From NCBI RefSeq assembly GCF_018991925.1, contig NW_024724368.1:6255643-6319642 (forward strand): a stretch of 64,000 bases of DNA, written 5' to 3'. This document shows, in pieces, positions 45,781 through 57,123 of this stretch (position 1 is its first letter; each line of letters begins with the position of its first letter). The position numbers were made by a program, and so were the translations under genes. Origin of the DNA: Homarus americanus. Taxonomy: Eukaryota; Arthropoda; Malacostraca; Decapoda; Nephropidae. The notes below the pieces were generated by a model. The model saw only the letters and a program-made list of their open reading frames with translations, made no database searches and was not told the DNA's origin.

Positions 45781-45979
45781 CTGAGATCCCTGACGACCCG
45801 GAGCCGAACGAGTAGAGTGACGATGACGTGGGCATACACCTGGCGGAGGCGGCGACGGCGGCCATAGAGTACTGAGACACGGAAGTCGGGAAGGGGGAGT
45901 CCCGGGCCTGCCGCAGTCTCAGGATCTTGGCGCGGCACACCACACACCGCAGGGGAAGTAGCCGCTGACTCACTGCCAC
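45781..45979 (-). CDS. Gene 2, exon A (most 5' exon found)
   Basis: 199 bases from the acceptor GGTGTTGCAG to the donor TCAG|GTAAGT. They encode 66 codons in phase 0 plus one base. The peptide starts VAVSQRLLPLRCVVCRAKIL, continues RLRQARDSPF, and later has CMPTSSSLYSFGSGSSGIS. The CVVC pair within a Leu/Arg-rich, probably helical segment could be half of a metal site, with no second pair visible here. There is no start codon in a good position, so further exons must lie upstream, beyond 46 kb and possibly across the gap. Confidence 0.8.
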
Positions 45980-46145
45980 CTGCAACACCCAGTACTGTTG
46001 TAGCTGCGCGTCTTGGCAGGTGTTTATATTTCACATGTTAGTAATACATTAATTATATGGAGAACTAAAGGGGCAGTGTATGGTGACCCAGTTCCCCGCA
46101 ACCTCAACAGCTGTGTGAGTATTAAGTAAGTGTTAGTGATATATT

Positions 46146-46195
<50 letters not shown>

Positions 46196-46400
46196 TACAT
46201 ACAAACAAACAAACAAACAAACATACATACATACATACACACATACACATTTAATCTCAGAATTTACCTACGACAGTTAGTGTAGCGTGTATATAAACAA
46301 CGCAGGTATACATTGTACAACATTGACCGTTGCCGTTATACAATTTCCAATGTTCCCAGAAAGTGCAGACACACAGCAATACGTAACTGAACGAAATTGA
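45980..46400 (-). other. Gene 2 upstream intron, up to the gap
   Basis: No further exon seen. A (CA)n run at 46150-46190 passes into ACAT and AAAC tetranucleotide runs up to 46240. Confidence 0.6.
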
Positions 46401-46500
46401 NNNNNNNNNNNNNNNNNNNNNNNNNNNNNNNNNNNNNNNNNNNNNNNNNNNNNNNNNNNNNNNNNNNNNNNNNNNNNNNNNNNNNNNNNNNNNNNNNNNN
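46401..46500. other. Assembly gap (100 N)
   Basis: Exactly 100 undetermined bases, the usual placeholder for a scaffold gap of unknown length. The distance between the two sides should not be trusted. Confidence 0.98.
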
Positions 46501-46995
46501 TAACTTCTAAATCAATCTACCTGTACTAACTTCTAAATCAATCTACCTGTACTAACTTCCAAATCAATCTACCTGTACTAACTTCTAAATCAATCTACCT
46601 GTACTAACTTCCAAATCAATCTACCTGTACTAACTTCCAAATCAATCTACCTGTACTAACTTCTAAATCAATCTACCTGTACTAACTTCCAAATCAATCT
46701 ACCTGTACTAACTTCTAAACCAATCTACCTGTACTAACTTCTAAATCAATCTACCTGTACTAACTTCTAAATCAATCTACCTGTACTAACTTCCAAATCA
46801 ATCTACCTGTACTAACTTCTAAATCAATCTACCTGTACTAACTTCCAAATCAATCTACCTGTACTAACTTCTAAATCAATCTACCTGTACTAACTTCCAA
46901 ATCAATCTACCTGTACTAACTTCTAAATCAGTCTACCTGTACTAACTTCCAAATCAATCTACCTGTACTAACTTCCAAATCAATCTACCTGTAAT
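46501..46995. repeat. 26-bp tandem array next to the gap
   Basis: About 19 units of TAACTTCTAAATCAATCTAC plus CTGTAC, with an alternating TCTAA/TCCAA variant that suggests a higher-order pattern. It begins at the first base after the gap, so the array is very probably truncated by the assembly. Confidence 0.97.
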
Positions 46996-47403
46996 CACCA
47001 TTTCAATGCACTAACTTCCAAGTAACTTTCATTATACCATATCTACAATACCAAGTCCTACAGCTCACAATATACTCAACTGAAAAGCTTTTAAAAGACT
47101 AAACTCCGATCACGTATCACTCAAACATTGCCCTTTTGGTATATAGTTCAAACAAGACCTACTTTTTTTCTCTTTCTTGTTCATTTGTTCAACTTACACC
47201 GTATGAGATTATCAAAGTCAAAACAAAATCACTCCACCAAAAGCACATAGTATCAACACGTGACCCACAACAGACATACAGCTCTCACGTAGCCACATCA
47301 CTTATATATCTATCTATCCATCCATATCTTTCTATTTTCACTAGTCTACCCTACTTTCAATGTCATTTTCTATAAACTAAACTTAATCTCTGTAAAGAAA
47401 ACG

Positions 47404-47434
<31 letters not shown>

Positions 47435-47585
47435 GAGATAGACAGTCAAATTTGTACAAAGTTAACCCACGGTTCGACCATCTTAAAAATGTTCTAAATT
47501 CTGTGAGAGAAATGGTCACGTTGGTAACTTGAACATAAAGAAACTTTTATCTTTCTGCCAACCTGAAAGTACAGTATTTTGAAAG

Positions 47586-47586
<1 letters not shown>
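46996..47586. other. Non-coding stretch
   Basis: AT-rich with a (TG)n run at 47407-47433. No exon recognised. Confidence 0.45.
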
Positions 47587-47650
<64 letters not shown>

Positions 47651-48505
47651 TATCAGTTTCAGGGGGAGAGGGGATGGGAGAGGAGAAAGAGCGAGAGAGG
47701 AGAGGGAAAGTGGAGGAAGTTAAAGTGGAAAAAGAGGGAGGTAGAGAAAAGAAAATGTGAGAGAGGCAAGGGAGGGTACAGGAAGAGTGGAAGAGGAAAA
47801 GGCGGTAGGAGATGGGGAGAAGGGAGAGAAAGGGAGAGAAAGGGAGAGGGGGACATCTACAGTTAGTTCGTAAATCTCCCTGAGCTGCCTCCACACTCAA
47901 ATATTCATACGTTATTTTCTTCGTCGTGAAGGGAGATGAGAAATGGATCCTCTCCCTTGCTCTCACCCTCCCTTCCCTTCCAGCGTCCCTCCCTTACTCG
48001 TGATTCCTCCCTCCCTACTTTCCTCCCTTCCAGTCTCTCCTCATCCTTCCTTCCTCCCTTCCCCCTTGTCTCCCTATCTCCTACTTCCCTCCTACTTCCC
48101 TCCCTGCCCCCCTCCTCCTTCTACCTCCTTTCTCCTTTCCCACCCTACCAACCTCCACCCTCCCACACACCCACCCACCTCCCTCCCACACACCCATCCA
48201 CCTCCCTCCAACACACCCACCCACCTCCCTCCCCACACACCCATCCACCTCCCTCCCACACACACATCCACCTCCCTCCCCCACCCATCCACCTCCCTCC
48301 CCACACACCCCACCCATCCCTCCCACACCCACCCCCTCCCTCCCCACCCATCCCACCTCCCCTCCAACACACCCCACCTCCCTCCCACCACCATCCACCT
48401 CCCTCCCCACCCATCCCCCTCCCTCCCCACCCACCACCCACCTCCCCTCCCCACCCACCCCTCCTCCCACACCCACCCACCTCCCTCCCACACACCCATT
48501 AATCC
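47587..48505. repeat. (CT)n run, GA-rich tract and CCTCC-rich minisatellite
   Basis: A 58-base CT run (47587-47644) is followed by a G/A-rich tract (47660-47855). Then come C/T-rich DNA and imperfect units of CCACCTCCCTCCCACACACC (48160-48500, about 24 bp). Long Pro/Ser and Gly/Val frames on both strands are artefacts. Confidence 0.9.
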
Positions 48506-49335
48506 ATTTTTAACTGTATCCCAGATGACTCAAACAAACAGTACATACATATTGAACAAACACGTCACTGTACATTACCATATCGTAGTTCAATTGTCCA
48601 TCTCCAGGTTATGATCACAGGTGTTCACTAATGAGTTCTGTGTTCACTAGTGAATTCTGTCAGGAGAATCAGTTCATTTTATTGTGATTTTTTGGCGGGC
48701 TTTTTTACGTTCAAGACAAAAACTATTGTATTTTTTTATGATTTATTTATTTTTCTTTTCGTGATTTAAATTTAAGTTAGTGTTTATTATCATCTTTTTG
48801 ACGTTATTTTCGTTTTTATTTTAATTTGTTTGTTATAATATAAATTTTTAAGGTTATAATTGGATTCTGAGTTAACTAGTCGTCTGCTAAACCATTAACA
48901 AGGACTTAAACACTATTTACATACAAGTCAATACTTTTGTAACCAGGAGGGAAACTTTAATATATCGTATCACACTTTGGGAGTTTCGGTGTTGACGAAT
49001 CCCTCCACTAGATGTCTCTGTTCGACTACCACCCTCCGCAATTATAAACATTGTTAACTGTCACACTTTTATCCATTCCTACTTGTCTATCCATCAGCAA
49101 TATCCATCTGTCTTAACCACTGTTTATCCATTCCCGCCTATCAATCCATCTCTATCATCAACCTAAGCCACTTCATTTGTCGCCTGAATAGGTACAGGTA
49201 AGGTATGTATACACCTCTCACTCTCGTTTTCTTTTTCGTAAGACATAACTATTGGGGAGACTACTGTAAATTAAGCTTTGGGAAGGAAGGTTTTTCGAAG
49301 GTATGTTGTGGGTCATCAGAATAGAATTATACGTT
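48506..49335. other. Non-coding stretch
   Basis: T-rich DNA at 48680-48850 and unique sequence. No exon or element recognised. Confidence 0.45.
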
Positions 49336-49690
49336 CAGAGGAGAGAGAAAAGAAAAGGGGAGGGGTATGAGAGGGAGGGAGGAGGTGGAGTTAGTGAGGG
49401 AGGAGAAAGGAGGACGAGGAGGAAGGAGGAAGTATATGATAACGAGAGAGGGTAGGAGGAAGGAAGGAAGGAAGGAAGGAGGAAAGAAAGAGAGCGGTGG
49501 AAGGAAGGAAGGAGGGCAGAGAAAAGAGAAGAGGGGCAAAGATGATGAAGTTAACGAAAGGAGAGAGAGTGAGGAAACTGGAAAAGGCAAGAAGAGACTC
49601 AGGGTAGGAGGAAGGGAAAGAGAAAGATGAAAGGAAGATGGAAAAAAGAATGAAGAAGGAAGAGAGAAGGAAGAGGGAATGGAAGAGCAG
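49336..49690. repeat. Polypurine tract with GGAA units
   Basis: About 350 bases dominated by GGAGGAAGGAAGG-type words on the plus strand. Confidence 0.85.
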
Positions 49691-49767
49691 ATCCTTCCAA
49701 GAGAGTCAGGTCAACAACACCATGAGAACGAGTCATATCCACCTAATAGACTCTGCTGACCTACTAC

Positions 49768-49770
<3 letters not shown>

Positions 49771-49813
<43 letters not shown>

Positions 49814-49937
49814 TTGTGAGCGTGTATGTGACCTTTTGAATTACATCATCATCATCACCACCATCATCACCACCACCATCATCACCACCACCACCACCAT
49901 CACCACCACCATCATCATCACCATCATCACTATTATT
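49771..49937. repeat. (TG)n and (CATCAC)n microsatellites
   Basis: TG run at 49771-49812, then ATC/ACC triplets at 49845-49930. Confidence 0.95.
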
Positions 49938-50637
49938 AAACTTCTCTATTCCACGATATTTTCCCCCCATTGTATTAAGCCAGAGTAGAATTCTTTTAAT
50001 CCGGTTTTATGGGAAAACTTTCTCGGAGCGTAAGGAGGTGTAGCTTTAAAGGGCTAAGGCTGTGTTTACCTCCGAGCGGTTCAGTGACCTATAATGCCCT
50101 GGAAATGTGTTGAAAGGTGAGACTATTATTTTGTGTTGTTCTTAAGAGGATTAAATTTTGATCCTTATAGTTCATTAAGTTTCTATATTTCAATAATAAC
50201 AATAATACTCTTACTACTACTAATATATTAATGATGGTGATAATAATAATAATAATAACAAACAACGTGCAGTCCTCTCTCGATACAGATGATTTACTTC
50301 TATGCAAATGAGACCAACTCACACAAAATAAAGAGTGACGTAATATTCAACATGGTAAAAAATAAATGGATATTATGCCCCTCAGAACCTAATCAAATGA
50401 AGGACTTGTACAGAAACGATGCTCTCTCTCTCTCTCTCTCTCTCTCACCGTGAATATAATTACCAAACATTAGATTAAAGATGAAGGAAAAAATATATAC
50501 TTTTTTTTTAATCTAACTTAACGAAATTTTCCCTTTTGTTTTCTGGTCCTGTGACGGATAAAACCTTTTGTTTGTGACTTTTTTTAATATATAAGATTAT
50601 TAGAGAGATTTACATATATATATATATACGGTATAGT
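49938..50637. other. AT-rich non-coding stretch
   Basis: Contains AATAAT and CT runs (50236-50258, 50420-50445) only. Confidence 0.45.
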
Positions 50638-50659
50638 AAAGTGGGTATTGATGATAAGT

Positions 50660-50765
50660 AATAAATAAATAGGTAGATAGATAGATAGACAGATAGATAA
50701 ATATACAGATAGATAGATTGACATACTGTACATACATTAATAGAAAGATAAATAAACAGAGAAAA

Positions 50766-50806
<41 letters not shown>
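50660..50806. repeat. (GATA)n and (GA)n runs
   Basis: GATAGATAGATAGACA-type units, then a GA run at 50769-50805. Confidence 0.92.
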
Positions 50807-50807
<1 letters not shown>

Positions 50808-50943
50808 ATACACTCAACATATCTCTATTCACATTAAAACAACAAGTCTCACTACACACTGAGACCATTACAACACCCACATGTACCTTGATATTATATA
50901 TTATTTCCCCGTCCCCAAAAAAATAATGAAATGCGTATTTTTT

Positions 50944-51040
50944 GGGGGGTTAGGTTAGGTTCGGTTAGGTAACGTATAGGTCAGGTTAGCTTAGGTCACG
51001 TAGGGGTCAGATTAGGTCACGTAGAATGTCAGATTAGGTT
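50944..51040. repeat. Diverged GGTTA patch
   Basis: GGGTTAGGTTAGGTTC and looser GGTCACGTAGGGGTCAGATTA units. Confidence 0.6.
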
Positions 51041-51139
51041 AGACCATTAATACTCTACCGCCACACACCCTCCCCGAGCTGCTCTGGAACAAGTTGGCAG
51101 CGAGTGTCAGGGTCCAGGATAATCTGTTGCCCTTGAGAC

Positions 51140-52316
51140 TACTGTACTGTGACGTAATAGTCTGTATATATACTGTACTGTGACGTAATAGCCTGTATAT
51201 ATACTGTACTGTGACGTAATAGCCTGTATATATACTGTACTGTGACGTAATAGCCTGTATATATACTGTACTGTGACGTAATAGTCTGTATATATACTGT
51301 ACTGTGACGTAATAGTCTGTATATATACTGTACTGTGACGTAATAGCCTGTATATATACTGTACTGTGACGTAATAGCCTGTATATATACTGTACTGTGA
51401 CGTAATAGCCTGTATATATACTGTACTGTGACGTAATAGCCTGTATATATACTGTACTGTGACGTAATAGCCTGTATATATACTGTACTGTGACGTAATA
51501 GCCTGTATATATACTGTACTGTGACGTAATAGCCTGTATATATACTGTACTGTGACGTAATAGCCTGTATATATACTGTACTGTGACGTAATAGTCTGTA
51601 TATATACTGTACTGTATGTAATAATAGCCTGTATATATATACTACTGTGACGTAATAGCCTGTATATATACTGTACTGTGACGTAATAGCCTGTATATAT
51701 ACTGTACTGTGACATAATAGCCTGTATATATATATATACTGTGACGTAACAGCTGATATATACTGTACTGTGACGTAATAGCCTGATATATATACTGTAC
51801 TGTGACGTAATAGCCTGTATATATACTGTACTGTGACATGTAAGCCTGTATATATACTGTACTGTGACGTAATAGCCTGTATATATACTGTACTGTGACG
51901 TAATAGCCTGTATATATACTGTACTGTGACGTAATAGCCTGTATATATACTGTACTGTGACGTAATAGCCTGTATATATACTGTACTGTGACGTAATAGC
52001 CTGTATATATACTGTACTGTGACGTAATAGCCTGTATATATACTGTACTGTGACGTAATAGCCTGTATATATACTGTACTGTGACGTAATAGCCTGTATA
52101 TATACTGTACTGTGACGTAATAGCCCAATATATACTGTACTGTGTAATAGCCTGTATATATACTGTACTGTGTGTGTGCCCTGTATACTGTACTGTGACG
52201 TAATAGCCCGTATATATACTGTACTGTGACGTAATAGCCTGTATATATACTGTACTGTGACGTAATAGCCCGTATATATACTGTACTGTGACGTAATAGC
52301 CCGTATATATACTGTA
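51140..52316. repeat. 31-bp satellite-like array, about 38 units
   Basis: The unit is GACGTAATAGCCTGTATATA plus TACTGTACTGT. GACGTAATAG recurs every 31 bases (51151, 51182, 51213 and on). Units are almost identical in 51140-51600 and more varied in 51600-51850 and 52110-52320. Because 31 is not a multiple of three and the unit lacks minus-strand stops, a 393-codon Tyr/Ile/Gln-rich frame runs through it. That frame is not a protein. Confidence 0.97.
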
Positions 52317-52516
52317 CCAAGTATTTACGAGAAAAAAATAATACTGCATTCTGTTTTCTTTTTTCTTACTTTAATTGTCTTTTTTAACTTTCTTTCTTTC
52401 TTTTTTATGTCTCTTCTTCTGTTTGTCTTTATCTTCTCTCTCGCTTTCTCTAATTTTTTCACCTTATTCTGTTCCCTCTATTTCGTTTTCTCTTAATATG
52501 TATGGAGTTGTGTATT

Positions 52517-52518
<2 letters not shown>

Positions 52519-52574
<56 letters not shown>
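52519..52574. repeat. (GA)n microsatellite
   Basis: Uninterrupted GA run of about 55 bases. Confidence 0.97.
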
Positions 52575-52576
<2 letters not shown>

Positions 52577-53020
52577 AAAATACCCCACATTGCAATTTTC
52601 TCAACGATACAAAAAAATACTACACAACCTTTTCAAAATATTACAGTGACCTTTATCCCCCCCCCCCCCAAAGTATATAAACTACCCTTGATTGCTAACC
52701 TGTAATTGGCTACCTGATATGAGTACACGTCAGTAACAATCAACCAATCAGAGTAGCATAAATAACCAACAGATATGTTAATTGTGTTACCATATACAAA
52801 ATGGCACATTGTAGCTAAATTGTTATAATTATATTTGTTAATTACTGTATCACATCAATTATATCATTAATTAGGTATTATATAGGTTAGTAGATTAGTT
52901 AGGAGTTTGTGCAGTCATAATTAAATAAGTGATATGAAGGGAAATTTTTAATATCCGAATATATGTACAGTAAAGAGTATATTTTCCCACGTAGTTATAT
53001 CATTCTTGAGTACGGTCAGA
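52575..53020. other. AT-rich non-coding stretch
   Basis: A C-run at 52659-52669. No gene recognised. Confidence 0.45.
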
Positions 53021-53026
53021 TTTAAC

Positions 53027-53249
53027 AGGTAATCTTCAGGTAATTTAACAGGTAATATCCAGGTGCTTTAACAGGTAATATCCAGGTAATTTAATAGGTA
53101 ATCTCAAGGTAATTTAACAGGTAATATCCAGGTAATTTAACAAGTAATATCCAGGTAATTTAACAAGTAATATCCAGGTAATTTAACAGGTAATCTCCAG
53201 GTAATTTAACAGGTAATATCCAGGTAATTTAACAGGTAATCTCCAGGTA
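53027..53249. repeat. 23-bp minisatellite
   Basis: About ten units of GGTAATATCCAGGTAATTTA plus ACA, with ATCTCC and ATCTTC variants. Confidence 0.93.
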
Positions 53250-53587
53250 TACCGAGGGAAACATGATAGAGAAGAATAGTATATCATAAACACTAAACGC
53301 ACACAATAACTTATCAATCTTTCGTACCTTCACCTTCTTCAACACAGGGATACTTTACGCCCATCCTTGAACACCAATGGCATGTTAATATGATTCACGT
53401 CACCGGTATTGTGTCGTGATGGTATTAAAGGAAGTGAGATACGTTCTGACATTTTACTCCCACGGGATATTTACGTCTTGAGACTTTGATTTTTTTTTTC
53501 TTTGTGGCGTAATTTCGTGAGTTAGTTAAAATATGTTCAATTTTCACTTCAAAAGAAAGTTATACACGTGTAACTTCCCGAATTTGG

Positions 53588-53590
<3 letters not shown>
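53250..53590. other. Non-coding stretch
   Basis: A minus-strand segment ending GTGTTGAAGAAGGTGAAG before GTACGA (near 53325) has the look of an exon end, but no frame or acceptor confirms it. Confidence 0.35.

Positions 53591-53681
<91 letters not shown>
53591..53681. repeat. (TG)n microsatellite
   Basis: About 90 bases of uninterrupted TG. Confidence 0.98.
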
Positions 53682-53682
<1 letters not shown>

Positions 53683-53792
53683 GTGACCCGGTGTAGCGCG
53701 TTTCAGGTTGTTTGTAACAGGTAACAAGATTAGGACCAACTCTCACCAAACATCTTAATTGCATTGGGACCTTACCTGACCGTATAGGTTTA

Positions 53793-53794
<2 letters not shown>

Positions 53795-53850
<56 letters not shown>
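53795..53850. repeat. (TG)n microsatellite
   Basis: About 55 bases of TG, 115 bases after the previous run. Confidence 0.98.
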
Positions 53851-53853
<3 letters not shown>

Positions 53854-54480
53854 CTGCCTATATGAGGACACCATTTATAAATTTCTATTCCCTGAAATTC
53901 TTAAAAAATAAAATAAAATTACTCAGATACCAAAAATATTCTCCCGTTTTGAGAAATATTAAATATACATTAAAATTTTAAAACAAGTTATTAAGATATT
54001 CCAGAAGAAAAATAATAGTTTAATAAATCATAACCACATTAAAATAAACGTAATTATAGATCAAGTATACACACTAATTACCTATCATACCATCAGTATA
54101 ATCCCGTATTTTATAAATTGTAGGAAATATAATAATTATTTGTCATTATATTTTTATCACTTGGTTCAGTTCTTCTTCTCATATTAATACAATGAAAAAA
54201 CAACAACTTGAATGATGTAAATTTATTGATCTTTATTATTCACAACCTCCTCTTCTCGGGGGCTGGGTTCTGTATACATCTACAATGAACGGACAGACGG
54301 CAGGGATGGTGTATAATGTAATGAATAATCTCCAAGCATCGCGGCTTGTAAACTTAACGATGTATTTATTCATAGCTTCCCTTACTGGTCACAGATACAG
54401 TCCTACATCAACAACAAGTCCTTCATCATCATCAACAACAACAACAAACACCACTCATTAATTCTACTAACATCAACGTG
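53851..54480. other. AT-rich non-coding stretch
   Basis: No exon, element end or tandem repeat recognised. Confidence 0.45.
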
Positions 54481-54491
54481 TTTAAAAGTGT

Positions 54492-54506
54492 GTTGGCTGA
54501 TGAGCG

Positions 54507-54577
<71 letters not shown>

Positions 54578-54589
54578 GGCTGATGAGCG

Positions 54590-54678
<89 letters not shown>
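54492..54678. repeat. Duplicated (TG)n run with a shared 15-bp lead
   Basis: TTGGCTGATGAGCGC occurs at 54492 and again at about 54576, each time followed directly by a long TG run (about 68 and 87 bases). The block looks like one TG run plus its leader copied in tandem. Confidence 0.95.
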
Positions 54679-54680
<2 letters not shown>

Positions 54681-54867
54681 GCGTCTAGTGTGGCAGCATC
54701 ATGTTAGTGTTAAGGTGCACGCACTGCTTACTCCCTCTCGCTTTCAGCTACCGCCGCTGGCTAGCCGTCGTGGCGAACAGAGAAGCAACTTGCATAAGTC
54801 TTGCCCTGTCAGTACACAGCCTCTTCACCATCAGGACTCTTGCTGTGCCTCTTCGTGGCAACACACA

Positions 54868-55352
54868 TAAGAACATAAGAACATAAGAAAATAAGGAGTC
54901 TGCAATAGGCCGGTTGGCCTGTGTAAGTGCATGGCAGCTCCTGTCGAGAGTTACTACCACTCTCCATCATCCATGAATCTATCTAGCCTCCTTTTGAAAC
55001 TTTCCAGAGTTCCCGCACTTCCTACAAAGTTGCTAAGCTTGTTCCACTCGTCCACCACCCTATTTGTGAACCAGTTTCTTCCTATCTCCCTCCTAAACCT
55101 AAACTTATCCAACTTGAATCCGTTGCTCCGAGTCCTATCCTGCTCGGATATTATAAGAACTTATCTATATCCCCTTTATTGATTCCTTTCACCCACTTAA
55201 ATACTTATATCATATCTCCCCGCACTCTTCGTCTTTCTACGGAATGCAAGTTAAGTTTCTTTAACCTATCCTGATATGGAAGGTTTCTAAGTCCCGGAAT
55301 CATTTTTGTCATTCTTCGCTGCACCGACTCTAGTGAATTTATATCCACACGG
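54868..55352 (-). mobile_element. Non-LTR retrotransposon 3' fragment C
   Basis: Read on the minus strand it gives VQRRMTKMIPGLRNLPYQDR, LKKLNLHSVERRRVRGDMI, then several stops, with ETGS and WWTSGTSLATL-like remains. The low-coordinate end has ACATAAGAACATAAGAAAAT. Same broad CR1/L2-type tail as fragments A and B, but a different subfamily and more decayed. Confidence 0.8.
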
Positions 55353-55677
55353 TAACTGGGTGCCTAGTGGGCCCAGGCTAGACCAGCAGGGAATTTCGGA
55401 ACAGCAGTGGGCCCCAGAGGGACGGCGCATAGGCCCACTGGCATGTGGACACGTCCTGGCGCCTACCAACCACTGCCCCGCTGCCTTGCGGATTAACCTT
55501 GGTAGTTATAAGGCTATGGGAATAAACCCCGCACGAAAAATCAGTGGTGGAGCCCCGCATCAGGCAGACATGCTTACAGAGCTGCAACAAGACCCCAACG
55601 GCGGTGTAGGCGGAAGAGGCCCCATGGTAACCCAACAAACTGAGCTATCGGCAGTCCATTGCAACTCTCCCTCATAA
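55353..55677 (+). other. GC-rich repeat-like segment next to fragment C
   Basis: The composition changes sharply from AT-rich to GC-rich at about 55353. The plus frame is open to 55677, including LTELQQDPNGGVGGRGPMV and TELSAVHCNSPS. It might be the leader of another retroelement, but I cannot classify it, and the minus strand is open over part of it too. It ends in AGGACTC/CTCATAAGG repeats (55678-55725). Confidence 0.3.
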
Positions 55678-55739
55678 GGACTCATCATGTCTCACAAGGA
55701 CTCCTAAGGACTCATAAGGCAAAGGCTTCTTGGAATGGA

Positions 55740-56115
55740 TAACACTTGAAATAACGATATCATGCGAGTATTTCATGCTAAATCAGAAGTAATGTTTGAT
55801 GTATCTATATAAACTGACATACTCGTTGATGTATATACAGTACTATATAAATTTACTGTTTACTTTACACCCTATGGATACCAGTTTGAGACATTTTAAT
55901 TCTGTATAAGAGATCGTGTCTTTAATAACTACTAGAGGTGACATACAGATAACAGTTATTTCTCTATGATAACTGATAACAGAGATAATAATGATGATAT
56001 CGAAGTTACAGGAGACTGACTTAATCACCAAGACCAAGACTACAGAATTGAAGAGATAAACATTAGTGAAAGTTATTGACGGTATGAGGTGTAAGGGGGC
56101 GGTGTGAGGGTAAGG
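55740..56115. other. AT-rich non-coding stretch
   Basis: No feature recognised apart from GATAACAG/TTATCA inverted words near 55950-55985. Confidence 0.4.
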
Positions 56116-56415
56116 AAGCGGTATAAGGTGAACGAGACGGTATAAGGTGAAAGAGACGGTATAAGGTAAACGAGACGGTATAAGGTAAACGAGACGGTAT
56201 AAGGTGAAAGAGACGGTATAAGGTAAACGAGACGGTATAAGGTAAACGAGACGGGATAAGGTAAACGAGACGGTATAAGGAAAACGAGACGGTATAAGGT
56301 GAAAGAGACGGTATAAGGTAAACGAGACGGTATAAGGTAAACGAGACGGTATAAGGTAAACGAGACGGTGTAAGGTAAACGAGACGGTATAAGGAGAACG
56401 AGGCAGTATAAGGGG
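56116..56415. repeat. 19-bp minisatellite
   Basis: About fifteen units of GAGACGGTATAAGGTAAAC, with GTGAAAGA variants in some. The Tyr/Ser/Leu frame on minus follows the period. Confidence 0.95.
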
Positions 56416-56646
56416 AATAAGTCATTGAATCTCGCCTGCTTGTGTTACATCATCAGACATCAGCTTTCACTCAGGAACAGGATTCCGTTTCAAAAGCAGG
56501 TGAATAGTGGGGACAGGTGGAGACGAGCCTAATTGGATCTAATAAGGTCAACTATGTGCGATGTGGACAGTTTACAAGGTGGTTAAATGTTGCAATCCTT
56601 GTCCGAGGGGTTAGAGTGTGCAACAGCGTGCAACGGAGTGTGCTTC
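56416..56646. other. Short unique stretch
   Basis: No feature recognised. Confidence 0.4.
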
Positions 56647-56868
56647 CTATAACCTAACCTAACCTAACCTAACCTAACCTAACCTAACCTAACCTGACCT
56701 AACCTAACCTAACGTAACCTAACGTAACCTGACCTAACCTAACCTAACCTAACGTAACCTGAACTAATTCAACCCAACCTAACTCAACCCAACTTAACAG
56801 AACCCAATTTAACCCCATCCTAATCCAACCTAACCCAACTCAACTTACCCCCAACCTAACCTAATCTA
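56647..56868. repeat. Telomere-like (AACCT)n block
   Basis: Fifteen or more near-perfect AACCT pentamers (56651-56760), grading into diverged AACCCAACTTAACC units up to 56868. TTAGG is the common arthropod telomere unit, so this is an interstitial telomere-like block. It need not mean that a chromosome end is near. Confidence 0.9.
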
Positions 56869-57051
56869 GATAGAGACAAAGAGACAGAGATACAGGGACA
56901 TAGGAAGACAGAGACAGGAGGACAGAGAGACAGGGAGACAAAAGGACAGAGAAGTAAACAAAAATGAACAGCTGATGTGTTTGGTAAGTTAGGACGAGTT
57001 TAATAAGAGACTCGGGCAGGAATATTAATCTTCCTCTCAGCCATTGACGAC

Positions 57052-57086
<35 letters not shown>

Positions 57087-57123
57087 GACAGACACACGCA
57101 ATAAACGTCTCCACCACCAACCT
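56869..57123. repeat. GACAGAGA-rich tract and (CA)n run
   Basis: Imperfect AGACAGAGAGACAGGG units (56876-56950) and a CA run at 57054-57080. Confidence 0.85.

Noticed and set aside
45781..45979. Gene 2 as a KIF26-type kinesin because of the RCVVC...LRLRQ segment
   Set aside because: In that family a motor domain follows soon after such a Cys pair, and no motor motif appears in the following 368 residues.
47936..48614. Long Pro/Ser-rich frames resembling extensin or mucin
   Set aside because: They follow CCTCC/CCACA simple repeats, with overlapping frames open on both strands.
51139..52320. 393-codon minus-strand open frame rich in Tyr, Ile and Gln
   Set aside because: It is the 31-bp array read through; the same peptide words recur in every frame and nothing outside the array supports it.
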